From: Bacteroides sp.
Lineage (GTDB): Bacteria; Bacteroidota; Bacteroidia; Bacteroidales; Muribaculaceae
Assembly: GCA_014802335.1 (NCBI GenBank)
Contig: JAAVCL010000007.1
Location: 80,150-138,914, forward strand
Length of the DNA stretch: 58,765 bases
Direction: 5' to 3'
Positions within the stretch are counted from its first letter, which is position 1. Every line of letters begins with the position of its first letter. This document shows, piece after piece, positions 35,444 through 43,559 of the stretch. The notes beneath the pieces were generated by a model. The model had not been told where the DNA came from. It worked only from the letters and a program-made list of their open reading frames with translations, and searched no databases. Both the position numbers and the translations under genes were made by a program.

Positions 35444-36115
35444 CTATACTTTCTCCTTAACGATAGCTTTTATAAGAACCTTTTTCTCCAGAGTTATCCC
35501 GGGATGAACGATTTCTATTAAAGCCCCGGGCTTGATAAATATTGGAGTCGATGGTAAGTGACGGGCTGCATTAAATTTTGTGTCGTTTACAATAGGTTCT
35601 CCTCCTATTATTACAAAATTCTCAAAAATGCTATTTCGTATATGCTCCTTGATACCTGTTATATCGCCTTCAACACTTGCGTCATCAAGGAATGACATGA
35701 TATCAAGACAACAATCAATTAAGGTCGTAAATTTGGAATTACTCAACACAGAACCATTATCAGAACCTTCATTAAAAGATTTATTATTCTGATTGATTGT
35801 ATCAAAAGTATTATCATTCGAGATATTATCATACGAATTACCAGGGATATCCTCAGCTTCTTCAGAAGTTTTTGTATGATGTTCCATTACTTTGGCTTCT
35901 GTAATATCTGTTTTCATGAGGATATTATTATCCTCAGTATTGATCACATTTATATTTTCAGACTGCATTTCAGAATCATACGTTTCTTCAACTACCTTTT
36001 GATTGCTGTCAAATGTCGTGTCGTATGCGACATTTAATGTGGTAGGTTCTTCAATGTCGTGGTCGGATCTTGAAAAAAGCGCGTTCACAATATATTTTAA
36101 GGAAATTTTCTTCAT
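35444..36115 (-). CDS. GrpE-like nucleotide-exchange factor candidate
   Basis: 223 residues. The N-terminal 120 residues are acidic and low complexity. The C-terminal 110 (FTTLIDCCLDIMSFLDDASV to the end) resemble the short helix plus beta-wing of GrpE: a helix with acidic residues, FENFVIIGGEPIV, RHLPSTPIFIKPG and a final IVHPGITLEKKVLIKAIVKEKV, comparable to the ...PGY..GDRVLRPAxVxV ending of GrpE. The long GrpE coiled coil is missing. An exchange factor for the Hsp70-like protein two genes upstream is the natural reading. It overlaps the dynamin gene by 4 nt (ATGA), implying coupled translation. Weak similarity; a search is needed to confirm. Confidence 0.6.
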   Translation of the reverse strand: MKKISLKYIVNALFSRSDHDIEEPTTLNVAYDTTFDSNQKVVEETYDSEMQSENINVINTEDNNILMKTDITEAKVMEHHTKTSEEAEDIPGNSYDNISNDNTFDTINQNNKSFNEGSDNGSVLSNSKFTTLIDCCLDIMSFLDDASVEGDITGIKEHIRNSIFENFVIIGGEPIVNDTKFNAARHLPSTPIFIKPGALIEIVHPGITLEKKVLIKAIVKEKV

Positions 36116-37752
36116 ATATTTGTTGCTCTAAATTCGTATTCCGATAATACTATTTCTATAATTCGTTTTATTTCCTTATTAAAGGCCATATTACGACGCC
36201 CACGCCAATAAATCTGCCTTGTAGCAAGTTCTTCTCTGCTTAGATGTTTATCACTTCCTGTACGTTTACCTAAAATATACTCTATTTCAGATATTTCTTG
36301 TTCATTAAAAGCTTTATGGTGCTTATCTAATAGCAATAATGCTTCCACATCGTTGTCAACTTTTTTAAATTCAAGAAGCAACTCCTCTACAGCAAAGGTT
36401 AAAGATTGAATGCGATTTTCATGCGATTTATAATCGTCCATACTAACAATATTAGATTGGACAAACTCTTTGAACGCATTCTTAATGTCAGCATTCGCTG
36501 TGCTGTCATTGATTATGCGTAAATAATCCTTTCTGTTAATCGCATTAAAACGAAGATTATATAAGTGCCGTATTGATATTTCGCTAAGGATTTTATGTAA
36601 GTTGTCAGCGATTTTTGCACATCGAATAATTCTCGAACGATTGAAGAACTGGCGTTCTAATACGGTACGAACTTTCTCCATACCGGAATAAGCAATAAGA
36701 TTTATAATAGCTTGTTCAATGGAACTATTATATAATTCGCGCGCAATAATATAAAAGACTTCCCATTCTAATGTTCCGACAATGCTTACACGATCAGAAT
36801 ATGTCAATCCATATTCAGTATAAACTTCATCGTATTCATCTCCTTTTGTTAGGAATGCCAATCTATCGCCATCAAAAAGTTCATCAAAAACATCGGATGG
36901 TATGAGCCGAATTTTTTCTTGAATTAATGAAAGTTTGTTAGAGCTCTTTAATTCATTGACTGCATGGTAAACCCCAGCTGAGACGGGTAAAATTGTGTTT
37001 AATTGGTCTCTCAACAATTGAGAATACTTTTCACATCGCCTACTCCAGTCCCGTTCACTGGTGTTATGCTCCATATCTATTTTAGTCATGACGCCAAGCG
37101 TATTAAACGCTGAAGTATCATTGCTAAACCTACCTACTAACTCATTAGTAGAAGATGTGGGAACCCTTTCAGTTATAACAACTACAGCATCGGCTCTCGA
37201 TTTTAATGCAATCGATTGCTGTTCATGCTTTTTTCTAAGTTTATCATAATCACCTGAAAGATAGTCGGAAGTTCTTTGTTCATGCTCATCTACCAAAGCG
37301 CCGGTACCTGGAGTATCAACAAGTGTAATATTTGACAGAATAGGATTGAGAACGAAGTACTCTAAATGGTCAATATTATTGGCCTTCTCAAGTGTTTCCT
37401 TATCATTACCTTGGAGAGAGTCAAGAAACATTTTTGTTTGCCATTCTTCTCTTCCATCTGTCCAAACAACTTTAACTGGATGTTCATTATCTAAAGAAGT
37501 TCCATACTTAAAGAAATTAATAGTCGCAGTAGTTTCAGTAGTTCCAACTAATGCAAGATTTTCCCCAAGTAAAGCATTGAGAAATGAGCTCTTACCAGCT
37601 TTTACTCGACCGACTATGGCAAGTTCACATGGATAGTTCAATCGTTCAGACAACATTTTAATACGATCTGAATATAATCCACGCCAAGGGCTATTGTCGA
37701 TGTAGCCTAATACTTGGTCAATAATATGTTTTGTTTTTTCAACAGCGTTCAT
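36112..37752 (-). CDS. Dynamin-family GTPase, soluble type
   Basis: 546 residues. The GTPase domain has P-loop VGRVKAGKSSFLNALLGE (about 42-59), switch threonines in TTETTATINFF, G3 LVDTPGTGA and G4 MTKIDM. The C-terminal half is helical, without a clear hydrophobic paddle, so it probably acts with a partner; bacterial dynamins often come as unequal pairs such as the tandem one here. It shares 1 nt with the Hsp70-like gene upstream and overlaps the GrpE-like gene downstream by 4 nt. This interleaving of chaperone and dynamin genes suggests one complex. Expected role: GTP-dependent membrane or protein-assembly remodelling. Confidence 0.9.
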   Translation of the reverse strand: MNAVEKTKHIIDQVLGYIDNSPWRGLYSDRIKMLSERLNYPCELAIVGRVKAGKSSFLNALLGENLALVGTTETTATINFFKYGTSLDNEHPVKVVWTDGREEWQTKMFLDSLQGNDKETLEKANNIDHLEYFVLNPILSNITLVDTPGTGALVDEHEQRTSDYLSGDYDKLRKKHEQQSIALKSRADAVVVITERVPTSSTNELVGRFSNDTSAFNTLGVMTKIDMEHNTSERDWSRRCEKYSQLLRDQLNTILPVSAGVYHAVNELKSSNKLSLIQEKIRLIPSDVFDELFDGDRLAFLTKGDEYDEVYTEYGLTYSDRVSIVGTLEWEVFYIIARELYNSSIEQAIINLIAYSGMEKVRTVLERQFFNRSRIIRCAKIADNLHKILSEISIRHLYNLRFNAINRKDYLRIINDSTANADIKNAFKEFVQSNIVSMDDYKSHENRIQSLTFAVEELLLEFKKVDNDVEALLLLDKHHKAFNEQEISEIEYILGKRTGSDKHLSREELATRQIYWRGRRNMAFNKEIKRIIEIVLSEYEFRATNI

Positions 37753-38987
37753 TATTGGTCAAATTTATAGTCATATCTAACATTATTTGTACCGCATACC
37801 GGACAGAATTTTATGGCTGTAGTTAACTCTTTGCCATCCTTTCTGCAGAAACATTTTTTAGGAGTAGTTTCCGGGGCATTGATATAAACAGCGGCACCTA
37901 ACGCAACTGCGACATCATATTCTGGAACCTTTCCAATCGGAATAGGTAAAATCTCTTTTAGCCGCTCAATCACGAGTGGAAGTTTTGAGCTTCCACCGAT
38001 TAGCAAAACTTTATCAACACTAAAACCTTCATCACGGATGATGGAAAGCATCTTCTGTGTCAAATCAATTGTTTGATCTACAATGGGACTTATTAGTTCT
38101 TCCCATCGTTCTTTGCTCATATTCAATTCGACTTGTTTCCCATGACGATACGTCTTAAGTGTATAAGACTTGACATCCTTATGTGCAAAGTATGATGAAA
38201 GAAAACATTTATGATGTTCGCATGTTTTCTTAAGAAATGGCAAATCGAGGTCGTATTCATTATTCGCTATGTGTTTACCACATTGTTGAAATATGGCCTT
38301 ATCCCATTCGGAATAGAGAATTTTGTCTATATCTTCACCTCCACAATTATTATCTCCGACTGGAGGTAACATTCGTTTGTCACCATTCGCATCAAATTTT
38401 ACAAAAGCGAGATCGAATGTTCCACCACCGAAATCATAGACAAGTATCCCTTTATTTTTATAATCTGGAATTGATTCGTAACCTATGGAGGCCGCTACTG
38501 GCTCCATTAACAACTTGACATTTGTAAATCCAGCGAGATGTGCAGCTTCGAGTAAAACCTTCTTTTTGTCATTCTCAAAAATAACAGGATGAGTTATACA
38601 TACATCTGTTATTGTCGAGTTATTAATGGATTCTTCTGCTTGATATTTTATATATTTAAAGAACTTAGCAAGCAATTGGGCATAACTTAGTGATTCCCCA
38701 TTAGGGAGATAAATGGTAGCGGAGCTATTCATATCTCGCTTGATGCCGGAAAATACGCCAGAAAGTATTTGTCTTACCTCATTTGGATCAACGAGGTCTT
38801 TAGCTATCTCAAAAGTAGCCAAAGCCTGAGTCCCTACAATTGGCTCTCCTTCATCATTAGAGAAATACAATACTGACGGAATTTTTTCCTCCCCATCTAT
38901 ACGCAAAGTCTTTGGTTGCCCGGATTGGTGGTCAACCAAAGAGACGGTTGTATTAGACGTTCCAAAGTCGATTCCTAATTTTGCCAT
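37752..38987 (-). CDS. Hsp70-like ATPase without substrate-binding domain, with C-terminal zinc ribbon
   Basis: 411 residues from the ATG at 38987 (MAKLGIDFGTSNTTV). It has the complete actin-like ATPase domain: phosphate 1 GIDFGTSNTTV, phosphate 2 ILVYDFGGGTFDLAF and adenosine motif VLLIGGSSKLPLV. After about residue 370 there is no peptide-binding beta-sandwich or lid; instead a short tail carries cysteines (CFCRKDGKEL, FCPVCGTNN) typical of a zinc ribbon. The start was set at the second ATG because it begins the conserved domain and lies one base after the stop of the upstream dynamin gene. It may act as an ATP-driven switch with a GrpE-like partner encoded downstream. Confidence 0.93.
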   Translation of the reverse strand: MAKLGIDFGTSNTTVSLVDHQSGQPKTLRIDGEEKIPSVLYFSNDEGEPIVGTQALATFEIAKDLVDPNEVRQILSGVFSGIKRDMNSSATIYLPNGESLSYAQLLAKFFKYIKYQAEESINNSTITDVCITHPVIFENDKKKVLLEAAHLAGFTNVKLLMEPVAASIGYESIPDYKNKGILVYDFGGGTFDLAFVKFDANGDKRMLPPVGDNNCGGEDIDKILYSEWDKAIFQQCGKHIANNEYDLDLPFLKKTCEHHKCFLSSYFAHKDVKSYTLKTYRHGKQVELNMSKERWEELISPIVDQTIDLTQKMLSIIRDEGFSVDKVLLIGGSSKLPLVIERLKEILPIPIGKVPEYDVAVALGAAVYINAPETTPKKCFCRKDGKELTTAIKFCPVCGTNNVRYDYKFDQ

Positions 38988-38988
38988 A

Positions 38989-40926
38989 CTATTTAGTCTT
39001 GAGTAGGGTGGCGATTTCATTACGCATACCTACTTCTTTCTTTATTTCTGCTACGACTTTATCCCATTCTTTCTTATATCCCAGCCATACTGCCTCATTC
39101 TTTTTGCGTTGTTCTGAATCTAAAGAAGCCTGAGCCTGTAATTCTTGAAGTTGCTTCTGAAGGATAGCTTTCCTATTTTCGAGCATCTTTATTATGGCTG
39201 ATTCTCCCATTTTACACAGATTTTTCGCATAATCTGCTACGACGGATTGATTCGAGTTGGGGCTTACCTGAAGAAGTTTCACTCCAAGTTCGGAAAGAAG
39301 TTTTGAAAGTTCCGACCTGAAATTCGCTTTGGTTTTGTTTAGAGCCTTCTCTTTACTATCATCACCACCGGTAAAGAAGCACCATACTGCGCCCAAAACA
39401 GCCGCTATCGGTGCAACAATGGGGAAACTGATTACCCCGAGACCAGCTAATATGCCGGCACCAATTCCTGAGATCCAAGTGCCAGTGAAATACTGATTAC
39501 GGTAGCACTGAATCTTATCTTTCATTGATAATTCAGCTAATTCCAACTTATGGGTATCAATGTCCCCATTTACGCCATAGGTGATTCGATCCATCTCTGC
39601 TCCGACTTCACCTAATACCGCAATTACTTTATCCTGGGCTTCAAGAGAAATATTTTCCCACTGGGAAAGCACATCGTTAGTCACGTCCTGAGGCATTGTT
39701 TCTCCCAATCGTTTTGCTGATTCCAAATCGCAGAGTGCATCAATTTTAGCCTCATATTCTTTATACACTATACCCGATGATATTACAATCTGTTGCACTC
39801 GACTTGTCAAGCTATTGCATATATCGCGAATCTCTGAAATATATTCTTTTGATTTTGCACTTTCTTCGTTAAACGTCTGAGAAAGTTCCTTCGCTCTTGA
39901 CTCTTTCTCCTGATTCAACTTCATTTGTGCTTGAAGATTGTCTTGCGCAGTTACTTGAAGTATTTCATCTACGGTTTTTTTTGCCTTTGAAGTTTGTTCT
40001 GCTACTTCACGTAAAGCGACTCCCGTACGCATAAGACCAATTGCACGGTAAACCATCAACATTAATTGATTTTTTACCTGAGGGAATTTACTATTCTTTA
40101 AGTTAGCATTCTTTAGTGCTTCTACTTTAGAATTTGACGCCTTATTTAGAGCCTTGCTGGAAATGGGATAAATTTCAGGAGAATCTAATTTATGCTCGGC
40201 ATAAATCAGCGCTAAGAGTTCCTCATCTCGGTTAAGTATCTCTTGACATTTCTCCTCGGAATACTGATCAATTTTGGTTAGGACAAATAGGATGTGGGGT
40301 GTAACTGAAAGGACCTTCTTGATAAAATCTTTCTCTTTATCAACGATTGGTCTTTCGGGGTCAAGAACAAAAATCACAGCAGATGCATTCTTTACATAAG
40401 ATTGGGTAATCCATTCATGTGATTTATATAGCGCCCCAAGTCCTGGAGTATCTACTAAATTTACGCCTTTAGGCAAGAATGCAATAGGTACGTTAACCTG
40501 AATATATGACAGCTTCCTATTTTTAAAAATTGGCTCACCATTAAGATTTGCGTCAACCTGAGAACCGTATTTTGACAGTTCCTCCTTCGTTATCTCCTGA
40601 CTTGTCCCATCCGTAAAAACCAAATAGAACGATTCTTCGATACTATTTGATATACGGAATACCTGTGATGTTGCAATCTCATTATTAACAGGCAAATACT
40701 CTGCCCCAATAATTGCATTTAGAAGAGAACTCTTACCTTTTTTTACTTCGCCACAAACAACCACATTAAACTCTGGTGATTCGACCATAGTCTTACTTGT
40801 TGAAAATGTAGCAGAAATCTCGGGAAACTTACCTTCAAGTTTCGTTAGACGTTCTACTTCGGACATCGTCTTAACTATCTCCTGCTGTAAATCGCTTATT
40901 TTAGGTTCTATTAGATTCCAGTCCAT
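38989..40926 (-). CDS. Dynamin-family GTPase with membrane-insertion segment
   Basis: 645 residues. The GTPase domain has P-loop VVCGEVKKGKSSLLNAIIG (about 56-74), G3 LVDTPGLGAL, G4 VLTKIDQ. Extended helical regions with coiled-coil character (about 310-400 and 590-640) flank a strongly hydrophobic stretch at about 487-530 (GIGAGILAGLGVISFPIVAP, then AAVLGAVWCFF), which looks like the membrane paddle of bacterial dynamin-like proteins. With the soluble dynamin at 36112-37752 it may form a heteromeric membrane-remodelling machine. It follows the C39-like peptidase gene after 12 nt. Confidence 0.92.
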   Translation of the reverse strand: MDWNLIEPKISDLQQEIVKTMSEVERLTKLEGKFPEISATFSTSKTMVESPEFNVVVCGEVKKGKSSLLNAIIGAEYLPVNNEIATSQVFRISNSIEESFYLVFTDGTSQEITKEELSKYGSQVDANLNGEPIFKNRKLSYIQVNVPIAFLPKGVNLVDTPGLGALYKSHEWITQSYVKNASAVIFVLDPERPIVDKEKDFIKKVLSVTPHILFVLTKIDQYSEEKCQEILNRDEELLALIYAEHKLDSPEIYPISSKALNKASNSKVEALKNANLKNSKFPQVKNQLMLMVYRAIGLMRTGVALREVAEQTSKAKKTVDEILQVTAQDNLQAQMKLNQEKESRAKELSQTFNEESAKSKEYISEIRDICNSLTSRVQQIVISSGIVYKEYEAKIDALCDLESAKRLGETMPQDVTNDVLSQWENISLEAQDKVIAVLGEVGAEMDRITYGVNGDIDTHKLELAELSMKDKIQCYRNQYFTGTWISGIGAGILAGLGVISFPIVAPIAAVLGAVWCFFTGGDDSKEKALNKTKANFRSELSKLLSELGVKLLQVSPNSNQSVVADYAKNLCKMGESAIIKMLENRKAILQKQLQELQAQASLDSEQRKKNEAVWLGYKKEWDKVVAEIKKEVGMRNEIATLLKTK

Positions 40927-40938
40927 AAGAGAGTATTG

Positions 40939-42066
40939 TTATATTAGATCATCATCAAGGTCAAGACCAAAATCAAGCCCATGTATTGATGATAAGTCGT
41001 TTGACACTAAGGTTTCTAAATCAGGAAAATGTATTGTATCCTCTTCTGAGTATGTATTAGCTATAAATTCAGGCATGGTGAAATTATCCGGAGACAATTG
41101 ATACCCATGGTCTATAATAAACCCATTAAAGGCAAATTCAGTAGAAAAACCTGAGGGAATCTCTGAATTGGTTGTGGGATCAAATTGATATGGTGCAGGT
41201 TCTTCGGTGCTTACCATAAAACAATTGCTATCTTTCCATGCATCAACAAATTCTTCTAAAGAATACTCAACTCTCAAGTCACCATTACCCGGGTCAGTTA
41301 AAACTACTTTTACATCATTCGGATTGTTTGGATTTACCTCTACTCCAGCAACTATAAGAGCGTGATCAGCACCACCTTGACCTGTTAAATCCTCAAATTT
41401 TTCAGACATTTTGTCCCAAAATGATTTAGCCCAAAGTTCTCCTGAATCAACACCTACAATTATTCTATGGCCTTGAGCTAATTCATGGGTCAGGTCAAAT
41501 ATTGTATTATTTATACTCTGATGGCAATCTACGCCAGCAATATTTAAAAGATTACCGATATTTTCTATGGGTGTTCCTTCGCCTGGCATATACCATCCAT
41601 TCTCATTCGCTATTTGAATGAGATTTTCTTGAGAAATATCTATGCCATAATCACGAAGAATGATTTGCTGGCTACGTATTGCACACGTGTCAGGATAAAA
41701 TTGATTTATAAGTGGATGTGAGAGATTATCCGAAGAGCCTGGTTCTCCAAAAATCTTCAAGTCCGATAAGTCGTCAAATTGGAAGTTATTTGGCATGTAA
41801 TTTATAGTGTTGATTTCTTGTAATTCTGGGATTGAAGGTAGTTCAAAATTATCGGTAGAAAGATCAAAAAGAACCTCTTCTTCCAGAGCCAGTTGGGATC
41901 CAGCTTCAATTAGTTCAGATATATCCGAGTTGAAAATTACTGCGTCTTGTACTGCTAACACGTCTTGCAGATCAAGATTCCCTTCCAAATATGCGCCGAG
42001 CATTTCTTCGGAGATGGGGAGCTCTTCGATACTGTCGAATTTTTTCATGAGTTCGTCATCTATCAT
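40939..42066 (-). CDS. C39-like cysteine peptidase with anti-sigma-like N-terminus
   Basis: 375 residues. The first ~70 residues (ELPISEEMLGAYLEGNLDLQDVL, then VQDAVIFNSDISELI) resemble the short N-terminal helices of anti-sigma factors. The middle contains a papain-like C39-type domain: Cys in QFYPDTCAIRSQQIIL, His in GGADHALIVAGVEV and Asp in VLTDPGNGD. The C-terminal 100 residues are acidic and low complexity. It overlaps the sigma-like gene by 4 nt, the usual arrangement for a sigma/anti-sigma pair. Possible role: binds the sigma factor and releases it by self-cleavage, or processes an operon product. No signal peptide, so it is cytoplasmic unlike C39 exporters. Confidence 0.8.
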   Translation of the reverse strand: MIDDELMKKFDSIEELPISEEMLGAYLEGNLDLQDVLAVQDAVIFNSDISELIEAGSQLALEEEVLFDLSTDNFELPSIPELQEINTINYMPNNFQFDDLSDLKIFGEPGSSDNLSHPLINQFYPDTCAIRSQQIILRDYGIDISQENLIQIANENGWYMPGEGTPIENIGNLLNIAGVDCHQSINNTIFDLTHELAQGHRIIVGVDSGELWAKSFWDKMSEKFEDLTGQGGADHALIVAGVEVNPNNPNDVKVVLTDPGNGDLRVEYSLEEFVDAWKDSNCFMVSTEEPAPYQFDPTTNSEIPSGFSTEFAFNGFIIDHGYQLSPDNFTMPEFIANTYSEEDTIHFPDLETLVSNDLSSIHGLDFGLDLDDDLI

Positions 42067-42656
42067 AGCAGACCCTCCTTTCTTAAAACTTCACAATACT
42101 GAGCTTTGGCTCGTTTGTGCATATTATAGTAATTGGGCATTGTGACGGCTAACAACATCGCTGTTTCCTCATTGGTTTTATCATCGACATAGCGATACTC
42201 AATCAGCTTGCGGTAGCGTTGATTGGGCATCATGTTGAGTATTTTGCGTACGTCTTCCATGTCGATGCGATGGGTATTCTCCGTTAGAGAGTCATCATCG
42301 GGCATCTTTCTATCACTGCCAACGTCAGAATCTCTATCAATCTCCATACGCCGGGCATAGAGTTGGTGGCAGTAGTTCTCTGCGACCACCTTTAACCACA
42401 TAGTTAATGTGCAACGGAAACCAAATGCAGCAAGTTTCGATATACCGGTATTCTTCTGCGGAATCATGATATAGACATATATCTCATTTATAAGCTCGAA
42501 GCAGGTTTCGCAGTCGGTATAGTATTTATCATAAATAGCTTTGAACAGCGGATAGCACTTCCTATACAGGAACTCCTTCGTGATGTAGGTGTCCCTGTCA
42601 AGAATTGCCTTGACAATTTCCTGATCGGTTAAAGTGGCGATGACCGAATGTGTCAT
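42063..42656 (-). CDS. Sigma-70-like factor heading the operon
   Basis: 197 residues from the ATG at 42656 (MTHSVIATLTDQEIV); an upstream GTG at 42674 adds six. Region 2-like helices are at about 20-70 (FLYRKCYPLFKAIYDKYYTD, CETCFELINEIYVYIMIP), and region 4-like helix-turn-helix at about 150-195 (MPNQRYRKLIEYRYVDDKTN, EETAMLLAVTMPNYYNMHKRAKAQY). It has the size of an ECF sigma factor, though diverged. As first gene of the cluster with 4-nt overlap to the C39-like gene, it probably transcribes the operon itself. Confidence 0.8.
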   Translation of the reverse strand: MTHSVIATLTDQEIVKAILDRDTYITKEFLYRKCYPLFKAIYDKYYTDCETCFELINEIYVYIMIPQKNTGISKLAAFGFRCTLTMWLKVVAENYCHQLYARRMEIDRDSDVGSDRKMPDDDSLTENTHRIDMEDVRKILNMMPNQRYRKLIEYRYVDDKTNEETAMLLAVTMPNYYNMHKRAKAQYCEVLRKEGLL

Positions 42657-42733
42657 TACAGGGCGGATAACCACTATCCTTAGTGTTATATCCCCTATAG
42701 ACTCTCAAATTCGGGTAATTAAAAGAAAAAAGC

Positions 42734-42779
42734 GCGAGAATCTTTACCTGCTGCTCTTTCCATTCATAGAGGCTCTCGC
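42734..42779 (-). promoter_or_regulatory. Leader hairpin with T-run upstream of the sigma-like gene
   Basis: On the minus strand GCGAGA ... TCTCGC (42774-42779 with 42734-42739) closes a loop of 34 bases and is followed by GCTTTTTTCTTTT, resembling an intrinsic terminator inside the 5' leader. Attenuation of the operon is possible. A GAGAGCC/GGCTCTC-like second pairing is also seen. Confidence 0.45.
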
Positions 42780-42981
42780 ATTGCCCATCGTAGTAGAAAG
42801 AGCAACGCCGAAGTCTCACGCTGTATGATATATACGAATACAAAGAATGCTTTATAAGCATCCCTTGTCTACTTAATCATACCATAAGACATCTACCGTT
42901 GCTTTTCTTGACTACGATTAGAATTTGCGAGATTCCTATGAATCAAGAATAAGCGAAGTAAACGCTTGTCACTATGTCTAT

Positions 42982-43002
42982 GTTACGTCAAAGTGACGTA
43001 AC
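42982..43002. promoter_or_regulatory. Palindromic operator-like site upstream of the large operon
   Basis: GTTACGTCA-AAG-TGACGTAAC is a perfect 9-bp dyad with a 3-base centre, 326 bases upstream of the sigma-like start. It suits a dimeric regulator (CREB/bZIP-like spacing aside). Bases 42675-43180 otherwise show no gene. Confidence 0.5.
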
Positions 43003-43181
43003 GATAACTACACCCGCCCACGAGCCCATATCGGACTTCGGCAGACGATATGCGACCGCAAATTAACGAATTTTTCTGATATTACCAAAATTTAATGCAT
43101 TGATTATATAAAAATCGTTTAGGAAACTTTTTATAGCCTTATTCATTGTTTAATTATGTAAGCTAATTGTATGTTATAACG

Positions 43182-43219
43182 ACAGAGTCCCCTACAAGAA
43201 ATGTTGTAGGAGACTCTGT
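43182..43219. terminator. Hairpin between the operon leader and a decayed gene
   Basis: ACAGAGTC (43182-43189) with GACTCTGT (43212-43219), continued inside by CCTACAA (43191-43197) with TTGTAGG (43204-43210). It follows the remnant at 43232-43450 on the minus strand. Confidence 0.7.
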
Positions 43220-43231
43220 GATTCTAATCAT

Positions 43232-43450
43232 TCATACCCCTTCGGGTAAAGGTGGTTTTGCGTCTTCGGGGATGTTGGGGTCGGCTCGCAGAGCCTTTAT
43301 TGCCTCAATCTCTCCCGGTGTCAGATTCGATTTCTGATTGGAGCATTGGGTTCGCTCCAATCGGTAGAGTCATTCAACTTTAAGCAGCTCATTACGCTTA
43401 TTCCTGACACTTGAACTGTACCAGCCCAAGATTGAGACGAGCGCAACCAT
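43232..43450 (-). pseudogene. Remnant of a small membrane-protein gene
   Basis: One minus-strand frame reads a basic segment, a hydrophobic helix (ASCFVGMVALVSILGWYSSS), RNKRNELLKVE, then an in-frame TGA at 43370-43372, then YRLERTQCSNQKSNLTPGEI and EAIKALRADPNIPEDAKPPL ending in PEGV and a stop at 43232-43234. The second part looks like genuine coding sequence (a GEIEAIKALRADP motif), so a stop-interrupted gene is likely. No convincing start codon besides the ATG at 43450. Confidence 0.5.
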
Positions 43451-43536
43451 GCCGACAAAACAGGATGCGGATAACCTTATTCTTTTGCACCTTCTTATTT
43501 CTCTAAGCGGGTGAATTCTTAATAACGTCTTTGTCT

Positions 43537-43556
43537 ATATATCTAACAGATACTTA
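43537..43556 (-). repeat. Solo MITE-like end next to der
   Basis: On the minus strand TAAGTATCTGTTAGATATAT, matching TAAGTA-N4-TTAGAAATTA in most positions, 3 bases after the stop of der. Confidence 0.45.
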
Positions 43557-43559
43557 CGA

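Noticed and set aside
42598..42861. 87-codon minus-strand frame overlapping the sigma-like gene start
   Set aside because: It overlaps the conserved start of the sigma-like gene in another frame and has an unconvincing composition.
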